Below, piece by piece: positions 23,681-30,817 of a stretch of DNA of 30,817 nt (positions are counted from its first letter, which is position 1; the number at the start of each line of letters is the position of its first letter). The notes below the pieces were generated by a model, which worked only from the letters and a program-made list of their open reading frames with translations, had not been told where the DNA came from and searched no databases. Made by a program: the position numbers and the translations under genes. The stretch lies in NCBI GenBank assembly GCA_023396045.1, contig JAEWXD010000041.1, positions 1 to 30,817 of the forward strand, written 5' to 3'. The DNA is from Bacillota bacterium (GTDB lineage Bacteria; Bacillota; Clostridia; Christensenellales; Aristaeellaceae).

Positions 23681-24055
23681 TTAAAATTTAAGACCGGCTT
23701 CACGAGCGCCTTCAGCCAAGTTGAGTACGCGACCGGTGTAGAGATAACCACCACGGTCAAATACAACGTTTTCAACGCCGGCTTTAAGAGCACGTTCTGC
23801 TAATGTTTTGCCTACCAATTTTGCTGCTTCTTTCTTGGTTAAGTTAGCAAGTTGGCCTTTGATTTCTTTTTCTACAGTGGAAGCACTAACCAATGTGCAA
23901 CCTGTATTGTTTGTGTCATCAATAATTTGAGCATAAATATGGTTCAAACTACGATATACGCAAAGTCTTGGCATTTCAGAAGTGCCGCTAACTTTTTTAC
24001 GTACACGTGCATGACGAATGACACGAACTTCATTTTTATCACGTCTAGAATACAT
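23681..24055 (-). CDS. rplR: 50S ribosomal protein L18
   Basis: 124 residues, a few more than the common 120. N-terminal basic arm (MYSRRDKNEVRVIRHARVRK), core LCVYRSLNHIYAQIIDDTN and the end GYLYTGRVLNLAEGAREAGL are typical. It binds 5S rRNA with L5 in the central protuberance. The ATG follows AGAAGGAGTGA, 18 bases after the rplF stop. Confidence 0.98.
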   Translation of the reverse strand: MYSRRDKNEVRVIRHARVRKKVSGTSEMPRLCVYRSLNHIYAQIIDDTNNTGCTLVSASTVEKEIKGQLANLTKKEAAKLVGKTLAERALKAGVENVVFDRGGYLYTGRVLNLAEGAREAGLKF

Positions 24056-24073
24056 TTGCGTTCACTCCTTCTA

Positions 24074-24613
24074 TTATTTACCGGTTTTACCAACCTTGCG
24101 GCGGATAACTTCATCATCGTATTTAATACCTTTACCAAGATATGGTTCAGGTTTACGAAGTTCACGAATATCTGCAGCCAAGTTGCCTACAACCTGTTTA
24201 TCGATACCAGAGATAACCAATTTGGTTGGTTCTGGTGTAGTAAATGTTACATTGGCAGGAGCTTTAATTTCTACCGGGTGAGAGTAACCGATGTTTAATA
24301 CAACGGTATCACCTTTTACTTCTGCACGGTAACCAGTACCGATAAGAAGAAGAGTTTTACTAAAGCCAGTGCTAACACCAACTACCATATTGTTTACAAG
24401 TGCACGGTATAAGCCATGCATAGCCTTGTGTGGTTTGGAATCAGATGGGCGGTTTAATGTTAAAACACCATCATTTTGTTCCAATGTAATAGCGCGGTTG
24501 ACTACCTGAGAAAGCTCACCTTTGGGACCTTTCACTTTTACAGTATTGTTTTCATCTACTGTAACAGTCACGCCCGCGGGAATTGTAATCGGAAGTTTAC
24601 CGATACGTGACAT
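24074..24613 (-). CDS. rplF: 50S ribosomal protein L6
   Basis: 179 residues, standard length. Two repeated alpha/beta domains: MSRIGKLPITIPAGVTVTVD, and the second with FSKTLLLIGTGYRAEVKGDT and the C-terminal signature PEPYLGKGIKYDDEVIRRKV. It sits near the sarcin-ricin loop and the factor-binding site of the 50S subunit. Complete, with GGAGGTG before the ATG. Confidence 0.98.
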   Translation of the reverse strand: MSRIGKLPITIPAGVTVTVDENNTVKVKGPKGELSQVVNRAITLEQNDGVLTLNRPSDSKPHKAMHGLYRALVNNMVVGVSTGFSKTLLLIGTGYRAEVKGDTVVLNIGYSHPVEIKAPANVTFTTPEPTKLVISGIDKQVVGNLAADIRELRKPEPYLGKGIKYDDEVIRRKVGKTGK

Positions 24614-24642
24614 AATTCACACCTCCATTGACGCGTCAGGGA

Positions 24643-25041
24643 TTACCAAATATAAGCTAATACTTCGCCGCCTACGCCTTCTTGGCGTGCTTGACGGCAA
24701 GTCATAATACCTTTGGATGTACTAATAATTGCGATGCCTAAACCGCCAAGTACTCTTGGTAGTTCAGAGCTGCGTGCATAAATACGTAAACCAGGTTTGC
24801 TGATTCTTTTTAAACCACCGATAACAGGTTGTTTACCATCTACATATTTTAACACGAGTTTAATGGATCCTTGTGGACCATCGTTGATATATTCAACGTT
24901 CTTTACATAGCCTTCATCAAAAAGAATCTTTGCTATTGCCTTTTTTGTGTTACTGGCAGGCATAACCACAGCATCATGCTTAGCTACTTGTGCATTACGA
25001 ATACGAGTAAGCATATCTGCAATGGGATCGTTTATAACCAT
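24643..25041 (-). CDS. rpsH: 30S ribosomal protein S8
   Basis: 132 residues, standard length. MVINDPIADMLTRIRNAQVA opens the protein, and the C-terminal signature GIAIISTSKGIMTCRQAR is present. S8 nucleates the central domain of 16S rRNA. In E. coli it also represses spc translation at the rplE start; I cannot confirm such a site here. GGAGGTCAATTC precedes the ATG. Confidence 0.98.
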   Translation of the reverse strand: MVINDPIADMLTRIRNAQVAKHDAVVMPASNTKKAIAKILFDEGYVKNVEYINDGPQGSIKLVLKYVDGKQPVIGGLKRISKPGLRIYARSSELPRVLGGLGIAIISTSKGIMTCRQARQEGVGGEVLAYIW

Positions 25042-25071
25042 GAATTGACCTCCTTCTGCAATAAATGTTGC

Positions 25072-25257
25072 TTACCAACTGGCCTTGCGAACACCAGGGA
25101 TTTGACCTTTGTAAGCCAGTTCTCTAAAACAAACACGGCAAATGCCATACTTACGCAAAACTGAATGTGGTCTACCACATATAGAGCAACGAGTGTATGC
25201 TCTTGTTGAGAATTTTGCTGGACGGCTTTGCTTTATTTTTAAACTAGTTTTTGCCAT
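25072..25257 (-). CDS. rpsN: 30S ribosomal protein S14, zinc-binding short type
   Basis: 61 residues from the ATG at 25257, preceded by AAGGAGAGAAT; a longer frame to 25293 reads into rplE and is rejected. The protein starts MAKTSLKIKQSRPAKFSTRA and has two CxxC pairs (CSIC, CRVC) of the zinc ribbon, as in S14 type Z. Complete and in normal position between rplE and rpsH. Confidence 0.97.
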   Translation of the reverse strand: MAKTSLKIKQSRPAKFSTRAYTRCSICGRPHSVLRKYGICRVCFRELAYKGQIPGVRKASW

Positions 25258-25270
25258 AATTCTCTCCTTA

Positions 25271-25813
25271 TTACTTTGCGAAAGGCATGCCAAGCAATGT
25301 TAACAATTCTTTGCATTCTTCGTCGGTTTTTGCGCTTGTTACGAAAATAATTTCCATACCGCGAATTTTATCTACTTTATCGTAGTTAATTTCCGGGAAG
25401 AGTAATTGTTCACGAATACCAAGTGCATAGTTGCCGCGGCCATCAAATGCCTTTACGGAAACACCACGGAAGTCGCGTACGCGAGGGAGTGCAATATTTA
25501 CCAATTTATCAAAAAATTCTTCCATACGGTCGCCACGCAAAGTAACCTTTGCGCCAACGCTCATACCGGCACGAACTTTAAAGTTAGCAATACTCTTACG
25601 GGCTTTGGTTACAAGTGGAGCTTGACCAGCGATAATTGCCAATTCTTCAACAGCTGTAGCCAAAGCTTTGCTATTGTCTTTGCAATCACCAAGACCGGTA
25701 TTGATAACGATTTTGTGGAGTTTTGGAATCTCCATAGGGTTTTTATAACCGAATTTTTCTCTTAAAGCAGGAACTACTTCGGCTGTATATTTTTCTTTAA
25801 TTCTTGTAGCCAT
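25271..25813 (-). CDS. rplE: 50S ribosomal protein L5
   Basis: 180 residues, standard length. Signature blocks KNPMEIPKLHKIVINTGLGD, APLVTKARKSIANFKVRAGM, LPRVRDFRGVSVKAFDGRGN and ALGIREQLLFPEINYDKVD are present. L5 binds 5S rRNA and the P-site tRNA elbow. It starts 18 bases downstream of rplX with AAGGAGGA as binding site. Confidence 0.98.
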   Translation of the reverse strand: MATRIKEKYTAEVVPALREKFGYKNPMEIPKLHKIVINTGLGDCKDNSKALATAVEELAIIAGQAPLVTKARKSIANFKVRAGMSVGAKVTLRGDRMEEFFDKLVNIALPRVRDFRGVSVKAFDGRGNYALGIREQLLFPEINYDKVDKIRGMEIIFVTSAKTDEECKELLTLLGMPFAK

Positions 25814-25830
25814 GTTGGCAGTCCTCCTTC

Positions 25831-26181
25831 TTATTCGATTACTTCGTTACATTTTTTGCAGTAACGAACGTGTTTGATTTTTTTGTTGCCGTTTTCATCT
25901 TCAACTTCTACATTGCGACGGCCAATTTTTGTTGCTTTGTTACATTTTGGGCAAATAACCATTACGTTAGATGCATCCATGGCTCTTTCTTTTTGGAAAG
26001 TACCGCCAGGTTCACCTTGACGACGAGGTTTTTGGTGCTTTGTAACAAGGGCAACGCCTTCTACAACAACTTTATTGGTTGTAGGGTTTACGCTTAATAC
26101 TTTGCCTTCCTTGCCACGAACATCTTCGTTACCAGTTAGTACAAGTACGCGATCACCAGTTTTTACATGCATTTTACTCAT
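25831..26181 (-). CDS. rplX: 50S ribosomal protein L24
   Basis: 116 residues, somewhat longer than the common 100-105. KOW motif near the N-terminus (VKTGDRVLVLTGNEDVRGKE), core VVEGVALVTKHQKPRRQGEP and a C-terminal double CxxC (CPKC / CKKC) able to bind zinc. The extra length lies in VEVEDENGNKKIKHVRY before the last CKKC. L24 starts 50S assembly at the 5' end of 23S rRNA. Confidence 0.97.
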   Translation of the reverse strand: MSKMHVKTGDRVLVLTGNEDVRGKEGKVLSVNPTTNKVVVEGVALVTKHQKPRRQGEPGGTFQKERAMDASNVMVICPKCNKATKIGRRNVEVEDENGNKKIKHVRYCKKCNEVIE

Positions 26182-26193
26182 TGTGATTACCTC

Positions 26194-26565
26194 CTATAGT
26201 ACTTCTGGAGCAAGAGAAAGGATCTTCATAAACTCTTTGTTTGCGCGAAGTTCGCGTGCCACTGGCCCAAAAATACGGGTACCGCGAGGCATTTTTTGAT
26301 TGTCTATTAATACTGCAGCATTATCGTCAAAACGAATGTAGCTACCGTCTACACGGCGCATGCTCTTATGTTGTCTAACAATAACAGCTTTTACTACATC
26401 ACCTTTTTTAACGTTGCCACCTGGCTGTGCAGACTTTACGCTGGCTACTATAATATCGCCAACGGAGCCATGACGGCGGAAGGATCCACCTAAGACACGT
26501 ATGCACATAATTTCTTTAGCGCCGCTGTTATCGGCAACTTTTAGCCTGGTTTGTGGCTGAATCAT
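26194..26565 (-). CDS. rplN: 50S ribosomal protein L14
   Basis: 123 residues. MIQPQTRLKVADNSGAKEIM, then KKGDVVKAVIVR and GTRIFGPVARELR are family hallmarks. It sits beside L19 at the subunit bridge B8. GGAGGAAATAACG precedes the ATG. Unlike its neighbours it is preceded by a 79-base structured gap after rpsQ, with hairpins and a duplicated ribosome-binding-site-like sequence. Confidence 0.98.
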   Translation of the reverse strand: MIQPQTRLKVADNSGAKEIMCIRVLGGSFRRHGSVGDIIVASVKSAQPGGNVKKGDVVKAVIVRQHKSMRRVDGSYIRFDDNAAVLIDNQKMPRGTRIFGPVARELRANKEFMKILSLAPEVL

Positions 26566-26576
26566 ACGTTATTTCC

Positions 26577-26642
26577 TCCTTTAATGGGTTCGTTGCAAAT
26601 TTTTAGCAACGATCCTTTAATGGCATTAACGAGCAAAAGCTC
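26577..26642 (-). promoter_or_regulatory. Structured leader between rpsQ and rplN
   Basis: Within this gap are a 7-bp hairpin (TCGTTGC 26590-26596 with GCAACGA 26606-26612), a small stem GAGC/GCTC (26631-26642), and an 11-base direct repeat TCCTTTAATGG (26577-26587 and 26613-26623). On the minus strand the repeat reads CCATTAAAGGA, and the copy nearest rplN carries the real ribosome binding site. Regulation or RNA processing is inferred. Confidence 0.45.
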
Positions 26643-26644
26643 TA

Positions 26645-26905
26645 TTATTTAGCCTTTTCAATAATTTCTACTAAACGCCAGCGTTTATCACGAGATAATG
26701 GTCTTGTTTCCATTACACGTACTTTATCGCCGATACCGCATGTGTTGTTTTCGTCATGCGCTTTTAGCTTTGTTGTTCTATTCATAATTTTTCCGTACAG
26801 TGGATGGCGAACACGGGTTTTGATTTCCACAACAATGGTTTTATCCATTTTGTCGCTTACTACCATGCCAACTTGGGATTTACGAATACCTCTTGATTCT
26901 GACAT
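26645..26905 (-). CDS. rpsQ: 30S ribosomal protein S17
   Basis: 86 residues, OB fold. GIRKSQVGMVVSDKMDKTIV, VRHPLYGKIMNRTTKLKAHD and GDKVRVMETRPLSRDKRWRL are the standard S17 blocks. A primary 16S 5'-domain binder. GGAGGAGCTTC lies before the ATG. Complete. Confidence 0.98.
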   Translation of the reverse strand: MSESRGIRKSQVGMVVSDKMDKTIVVEIKTRVRHPLYGKIMNRTTKLKAHDENNTCGIGDKVRVMETRPLSRDKRWRLVEIIEKAK

Positions 26906-26937
26906 TGAAGCTCCTCCTAATCTTCGGTTTTACAGCC

Positions 26938-27129
26938 TTACTTGGCTTCCTTCTGGCTCAAAACGGTTTTGCAACGAGCGATATCACGCTTTACGTTACT
27001 AATTACCATGGTGTTTTGGAGCTGACCAGTAGCAAGCTGGAAACGAAGGTTGAATAGTTCGGTTTTTAACTCTAAAACTTTGTCTTTGAGTTCTTGAACG
27101 CTCATATTAGCAAATTCTTTAGCCTTCAT
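26938..27129 (-). CDS. rpmC: 50S ribosomal protein L29
   Basis: 63 residues, two long helices: MKAKEFANMSVQELKDKVLE, LKTELFNLRFQLATGQLQNT, ending RDIARCKTVLSQKEAK. It sits next to L23 at the tunnel exit, where signal recognition particle and trigger factor dock. Its ATG shares one base with the rplP stop (TAATG), a classic coupled overlap. Confidence 0.98.
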   Translation of the reverse strand: MKAKEFANMSVQELKDKVLELKTELFNLRFQLATGQLQNTMVISNVKRDIARCKTVLSQKEAK

Positions 27130-27566
27130 TATGCTTCACCACCCGATTCATTATTTTCTTCTTCACGTTTGATGAATTTGGTTTTTAATGGAAGTTTATG
27201 AGAAGCAAGTCTTAATGCTTCACGGGCTACTTCTTCACTAACGCCTTTAATTTCAAACATTACTCTACCTGGTTTAACTACTGCTACCCAGTATTCTGGA
27301 GAACCTTTACCGGAACCCATACGCACGCCAGCCGGCTTTTGTGTAATAGGTTTATCCGGGAAAATTTTAATCCATACTTGACCGCCACGTTTGATATAAC
27401 GAGTCATAGCAATACGGGCAGCTTCAATTTGTTGGCTTGTAACCCAAGATGGACTTGTAGCTTGTAAACCAAAATCACCGTAAGCAAGGAAGTTTCCGCG
27501 CAATGCTTTTCCCTTCATTCTTCCACGGAACTGTTTGCGGTGTTTCACTCTTTTTGGCATTAACAC
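27129..27566 (-). CDS. rplP: 50S ribosomal protein L16
   Basis: 145 residues from a GTG at 27566, giving MLMPKRVKHRKQFRGRMKGK, the usual start of the family; GGAGG lies 10 bases before it, partly inside the rpsC end. An ATG two codons later is the alternative. MARTRYIKRGG-like block (AMTRYIKRGGQVWIKIFPDK) and KGSPEYWVAVVKPG are typical. L16 helps place A-site tRNA in the peptidyl transferase centre. The Glu-rich C-terminal tail (REEENNESGGEA) is slightly extended. Confidence 0.97.
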   Translation of the reverse strand: MLMPKRVKHRKQFRGRMKGKALRGNFLAYGDFGLQATSPSWVTSQQIEAARIAMTRYIKRGGQVWIKIFPDKPITQKPAGVRMGSGKGSPEYWVAVVKPGRVMFEIKGVSEEVAREALRLASHKLPLKTKFIKREEENNESGGEA

Positions 27567-27569
27567 GGC

Positions 27570-28238
27570 TTATTTTCCTCCTTGTTCTTTTCTTTCTGGT
27601 CTCTTTTTGGCATCTGGTAATTTTTGACCTTTGTAGATCCAAACTTTGATACCCAATTTGCCATAGGTTGTATCTGCTTCAGCAAAACCGTAATCGATAT
27701 TTGCACGAAGTGTTTGAAGTGGGATAGAACCTTCGTGGTAATGTTCTGTACGAGCAATATCTGCACCGCCTACACGACCAGCCAAGGATACTTTAATACC
27801 CTTTGCGCCTGCACGCATGGAGCGTTGAATACCTTGTTTCATTGCTCTACGGAAGCTTGCGCGTTTTTCTAATTGTTGAGCTACACTTTCTGCAACAAGT
27901 TGAGCATCTAATTCCGGTTTTCTAACTTCAACAATATTTACTTGAACTTGATTACCAATGTGTGCTGCAACTTTTGCATTAAGTGCTTGTACTTCTTCAC
28001 CGCTACGAGCAATTAAGCCGGGTTTAGCTGCATGAACAAATACGATGGTTTTGTTTGCTGTACGTTCAATATCAATATGAGAAACGCCAGCATTAAAACA
28101 TTCTTTTTTCAAGAATTTACGAATTTTGTAGTCCTCATGGAGGTTATTCGCAAAATCCTTTTTATTAGCATACCAGCGGGTGCTCCAAGGTAAGATTATA
28201 CCAACGCGAGCGCCATGTGGATTTACTTTTTGACCCAT
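27570..28238 (-). CDS. rpsC: 30S ribosomal protein S3
   Basis: 222 residues. N-terminal MGQKVNPHGARVGIILPWST, type II KH domain (about 40-105), C-terminal signature GRVGGADIARTEHYHEGSIP and PLQTLRANIDYGFAEADTTY. With S4 and S5 it lines the mRNA entry channel. Complete. Its stop is three bases before the rplP GTG start, so coupling is likely. Confidence 0.98.
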   Translation of the reverse strand: MGQKVNPHGARVGIILPWSTRWYANKKDFANNLHEDYKIRKFLKKECFNAGVSHIDIERTANKTIVFVHAAKPGLIARSGEEVQALNAKVAAHIGNQVQVNIVEVRKPELDAQLVAESVAQQLEKRASFRRAMKQGIQRSMRAGAKGIKVSLAGRVGGADIARTEHYHEGSIPLQTLRANIDYGFAEADTTYGKLGIKVWIYKGQKLPDAKKRPERKEQGGK

Positions 28239-28250
28239 TGACGGAACCTC

Positions 28251-28640
28251 CTATGCTTGTTTTTCGTCGAGTACCACGGTTACATGACTTGTGCGTCTTA
28301 ACCAAGGAGATGCGCTACCTCTGGAACGAGCAACGAATCTTTTCATTGTTGGGCCTTCGTTTGCATAAATTTCTGCAATATACAAGGCTTTTCTATCCAA
28401 CTCTTGGTTATTTACTGCGTTAGCGATTGCACTATCCAAAAGTTTAAGCACTACTGGGCTTGCAGCTCTTGGAGTAAAGTTTAAAACGTTACGCGCGTCA
28501 TCCACATTTTTGCCACGAATTAAATCGATAACAATTCCAACTTTAGAGGATGGAATACGCACGTTTTTAACAGTAGCCCTTGGGCGTCTGTCTTTTTGGG
28601 CAAGGTGTTTCTCGCCTTTTTTGCGTGTATTAGTTGCCAT
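28251..28640 (-). CDS. rplV: 50S ribosomal protein L22
   Basis: 129 residues. The core ATVKNVRIPSSKVGIVIDLI through the tunnel-lining beta-hairpin (RFVARSRGSASPWLRRTSHV) is standard. The N-terminus carries about 20 extra basic residues (MATNTRKKGEKHLAQKDRRP) compared with the 110-115-residue form typical of E. coli or Bacillus. The extended start is supported by AGGAGGATGTAAAT directly before the ATG. Confidence 0.97.
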   Translation of the reverse strand: MATNTRKKGEKHLAQKDRRPRATVKNVRIPSSKVGIVIDLIRGKNVDDARNVLNFTPRAASPVVLKLLDSAIANAVNNQELDRKALYIAEIYANEGPTMKRFVARSRGSASPWLRRTSHVTVVLDEKQA

Positions 28641-28658
28641 TATTTACATCCTCCTGAT

Positions 28659-28931
28659 TTATTTGCCTTTTTTATCGCCGGCATGCCCACGATAGGTACG
28701 AGTAGGGGCAAATTCACCTAATTTGTGACCAACCATATCCTCTGTAACATATACAGGCACATGTTTACGGCCGTCATGCACTGCAAGTGTATGGCCAATA
28801 AATTGTGGGAAAATGGTTGAAGATCGTGACCATGTTTTGATGGGGGTCTTTTTACCACTCTTTTCCATGGCTTCTACTTTTTTAAGAAGCGCCGGTTGAA
28901 TGAAAGGCCCTTTTTTAACAGAACGACTCAT
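28659..28931 (-). CDS. rpsS: 30S ribosomal protein S19
   Basis: 90 residues. MSRSVKKGPFIQPALLKKVE, then KTWSRSSTIFPQFIGHTLAV, VTEDMVGHKLGEFAPTRTYR and GHAGDKKGK are family-typical. It lies in the 30S head, contacting S13, whose gene is not in this operon. GAAGGAGGCAG precedes the ATG. Confidence 0.98.
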   Translation of the reverse strand: MSRSVKKGPFIQPALLKKVEAMEKSGKKTPIKTWSRSSTIFPQFIGHTLAVHDGRKHVPVYVTEDMVGHKLGEFAPTRTYRGHAGDKKGK

Positions 28932-28949
28932 TAATTCTGCCTCCTTCTT

Positions 28950-29789
28950 CTATCGTGATCCAGCACGTTTAATAATATTCTTATTGCTATATTTCTTAGG
29001 TTTACGAGTTTTTAAACCAAGAGCAACTTTACCCCATGGGGTAACAGGTGCAGGCAAACCAACAGGGCTCTTACCTTCACCACCACCGTGTGGGTGATCG
29101 TTAGGGTTCATTACAACACCACGAACGGTAGGACGAACGCCCATATGGCGTACACGACCGGCTTTACCAAGCCTTACGTTTTCGTGATCTGTGTTGCTTA
29201 CGGTACCAATGGTTGCCATAGCATCAATTGGGAATAAACGAACTTCACCAGAAGGAAGACGAACTTGTGCTTTGTTGCCTTCTTTAGCCATCAATTGAGC
29301 GCTGTTGCCAGCAGAACGAACGATTTGGCCACCTTTGCCAACTTTTAATTCTAAGTTGTGAATTAAAGTACCGGTTGGAATGTTGCGAAGTGGAAGTGCG
29401 TTACCAGCTTTGATATCTGTGTTTTCTTGGTTAGAAGAAATAACAGTATCACCAACTTTTAAGCCCACTGGAGCAATGATGTAACGTTTTTCGCCATCAG
29501 CATAGAATAGAAGTGCAATAAATGCAGATCTGTTTGGATCGTATTCTATAGAAGCAACTCTGGCAGGAATATCTTTCTTGTTACGTTTAAAGTCTATAAT
29601 ACGATACTTTACTCTGTTGCCGCCACCTTGGTGACGAACAGTAATTTTACCTTGTTTATTACGACCTGCGTGTTTTTTAAGTGGTTCTAACAAAGATCTC
29701 TCAGGTTTGTTGGTTGTGATTTCATCAAATGTTAAAACGGACATAAAACGTCTTGCAGGTGTGGTAGGTTTATATACACGAATCGCCAT
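28950..29789 (-). CDS. rplB: 50S ribosomal protein L2
   Basis: 279 residues. OB and SH3-like domains with the conserved NPNDHPHGGGEGK block (His232/His234), the region tied to peptidyl transferase assembly in other bacteria. Begins MAIRVYKPTTPARRFMSVLT and ends in the basic KTRKPKKYSNKNIIKRAGSR. Complete. GGGAGGTTAATT is the binding site. Confidence 0.98.
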   Translation of the reverse strand: MAIRVYKPTTPARRFMSVLTFDEITTNKPERSLLEPLKKHAGRNKQGKITVRHQGGGNRVKYRIIDFKRNKKDIPARVASIEYDPNRSAFIALLFYADGEKRYIIAPVGLKVGDTVISSNQENTDIKAGNALPLRNIPTGTLIHNLELKVGKGGQIVRSAGNSAQLMAKEGNKAQVRLPSGEVRLFPIDAMATIGTVSNTDHENVRLGKAGRVRHMGVRPTVRGVVMNPNDHPHGGGEGKSPVGLPAPVTPWGKVALGLKTRKPKKYSNKNIIKRAGSR

Positions 29790-29800
29790 AATTAACCTCC

Positions 29801-30100
29801 CTATTCTGCCATACCTTCAAAGAACTCAATTGCTTTGGAATCCTTTGCAAGTACAACGTATGCTTTTTTGATTTCTGGTGTACGGCCTTGGTGTTTGCCT
29901 TGGCGTTTCATTTTACCCATGGTACGTAAAGTATTTACTTTTTCAACCTTAATGCCTGGGAAAACGGTTTCTAACGCGTTTTTAACTTCGGTTTTGGTTG
30001 CATCTTTTTGCACTTCGAACACGTATCTTTTTTCAGCAATACCATCGTATGCTTTTTCGGTTAGAACCGGGCGTATGATAATATCATGTGCGTATTTCAT
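29801..30100 (-). CDS. rplW: 50S ribosomal protein L23
   Basis: 99 residues: HDIIIRPVLTEKAYDGIAEK, YVFEVQKDATKTEVKNALET, then basic loop MGKMKRQGKHQGRTPEIKKA. It forms the main docking site for trigger factor and SRP at the tunnel exit, here probably through the exposed Glu of the DATKTE-type helix region. The ATG shares one base with the rplD stop (TAATG). Confidence 0.98.
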   Translation of the reverse strand: MKYAHDIIIRPVLTEKAYDGIAEKRYVFEVQKDATKTEVKNALETVFPGIKVEKVNTLRTMGKMKRQGKHQGRTPEIKKAYVVLAKDSKAIEFFEGMAE

Positions 30101-30723
30101 TATGCATACACCTCCTGAATTTTTTCTAAAGCGTCTTTAGTAAAGATAACTTTATTAGCGTTTACCAAGTCGTATGTATTCAAGCTTTCAGAAGAGTTGA
30201 ATTTGAGGGCTGCAATGTTGCTGCCGGCACGACGGATATCAGCATCTTCGTTGTTTACTACAAGAAGAACTTTACTGTTAACGTTTAAGTTTTTGAGCAT
30301 AGCAGCTACCAATTTTGTTTTTGGTGCTTCTAATTTAATTTCATCTAATACGATGATTTCGCCACCGTTGAATTTAGAAGTTAAAGCAGATTTTAAAGCA
30401 AGTCTTCTTACTTTTTTATTTACTTTTACTACATAATCACGAGGCTTTGGAGCAAATACTACACCACCGTGTGTAAATTGTGGAGCACGGTTTCCATGGT
30501 GACGAGCATTGCCTGTACCTTTTTGACGGTATATTTTACGGCCACCGCCACGAACTTCTGTACGTGTTTTAGCACTTTGTGTGCCACGGCGTTGGTTAGC
30601 CAAAATTGAACGGATTACCATGTGAATAGCAGATTCGCTAACTTCACTAGCGAAAAGGCTTTCGCAAAGTTCAATTTCGCCAACTTCTTTGCCTTGCATA
30701 TTTAAAAGCGCAGTCTTTGGCAT
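30100..30723 (-). CDS. rplD: 50S ribosomal protein L4
   Basis: 207 residues, standard length. The extended loop that reaches the exit tunnel (about 45-95, GTQSAKTRTEVRGGGRKIYR and QKGTGNARHHGNRAPQFTHG) is intact. C-terminal Rossmann-like part includes VVNNEDADIRRAGSN and ends KDALEKIQEVYA. In E. coli L4 also represses the S10 operon; its leader would lie outside this window. GGAGGAAGAAACC precedes the ATG. Confidence 0.98.
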   Translation of the reverse strand: MPKTALLNMQGKEVGEIELCESLFASEVSESAIHMVIRSILANQRRGTQSAKTRTEVRGGGRKIYRQKGTGNARHHGNRAPQFTHGGVVFAPKPRDYVVKVNKKVRRLALKSALTSKFNGGEIIVLDEIKLEAPKTKLVAAMLKNLNVNSKVLLVVNNEDADIRRAGSNIAALKFNSSESLNTYDLVNANKVIFTKDALEKIQEVYA

Positions 30724-30747
30724 GGTTTCTTCCTCCTGTAAATTCTA

Positions 30748-30817
30748 TTAGCGTGCTTTTAATGCGCTCTTGATTTGAACCAAGGAGCCATTTGCACCTG
30801 GTAGAGAACCTCTTACC
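30748..30817 (-). CDS. rplC: 50S ribosomal protein L3, C-terminal end only
   Basis: Only the last 22 codons lie in the window, cut by the right edge. They read VRGSLPGANGSLVQIKSALK then AR and stop, matching the L3 C-terminus (VRGSVPGPKGSLVxIK pattern). Position directly before rplD is the standard S10 operon order. The stop codon is 24 bases before the rplD start. Confidence 0.93.
   Translation of the reverse strand, partial: VRGSLPGANGSLVQIKSALKAR

Overview
The window is an AT-rich bacterial chromosome segment, most likely from a gut-type Bacillota of class Clostridia. Evidence: the S10/spc ribosomal protein order, a KOW-domain gene between map and infA, a zinc-type S14, an adenylate kinase with a four-cysteine zinc LID, a single-chain glycyl-tRNA synthetase, strong AAGGAGG ribosome binding sites and consensus TTGACA/TATAAT promoters. 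Genus or species cannot be told from the sequence alone.

Layout. Positions 1-155 (minus) hold two tandem serine tRNA genes, the left one cut by the window edge. A prohibitin-like SPFH membrane protein (627-1457, plus) converges on a very large cell-envelope protein (1524-6068, minus) with about nine MucBP-like repeats and four SH3-like domains. nagA (6293-7408, minus) is divergent from a four-gene plus-strand cluster (7522-10886): a secreted beta-rich protein of unknown function, an M32 carboxypeptidase, a small membrane protein, and a secreted protein with a cadherin-like sandwich domain. Then come ruvC-ruvA-ruvB-queA (11023-14244), glyS (14370-15758), a ROK sugar kinase with an S66 (LD-carboxypeptidase/MccF-type) peptidase (15970-17894), a 376-base gap with signs of a short untranslated transcript, and two small VOC-fold proteins (18271-19096).

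From 19133 to the right edge everything is on the minus strand. It is the S10-spc operon read from the edge: rplC(partial)-rplD-rplW-rplB-rpsS-rplV-rpsC-rplP-rpmC-rpsQ-rplN-rplX-rplE-rpsN-rpsH-rplF-rplR-rpsE-rpmD-rplO-secY-adk-map-KOW-infA-rpmJ. A terminator shared with the convergent VOC genes directly follows rpmJ, so the usual continuation rpsM-rpsK-rpsD-rpoA-rplQ is absent here.

The right half is translation machinery coupled to SecY export. The middle is DNA repair, tRNA modification and charging, and sugar or cell-wall metabolism. The left third is envelope and secreted proteins. I found no CRISPR array, insertion sequence, prophage, toxin-antitoxin pair or recognisable defence island. 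The points most worth following are the possible small RNA or attenuated leader before the VOC genes, the divergent nagA operator, the anchoring of the giant surface protein, and structured gaps inside the ribosomal operon.
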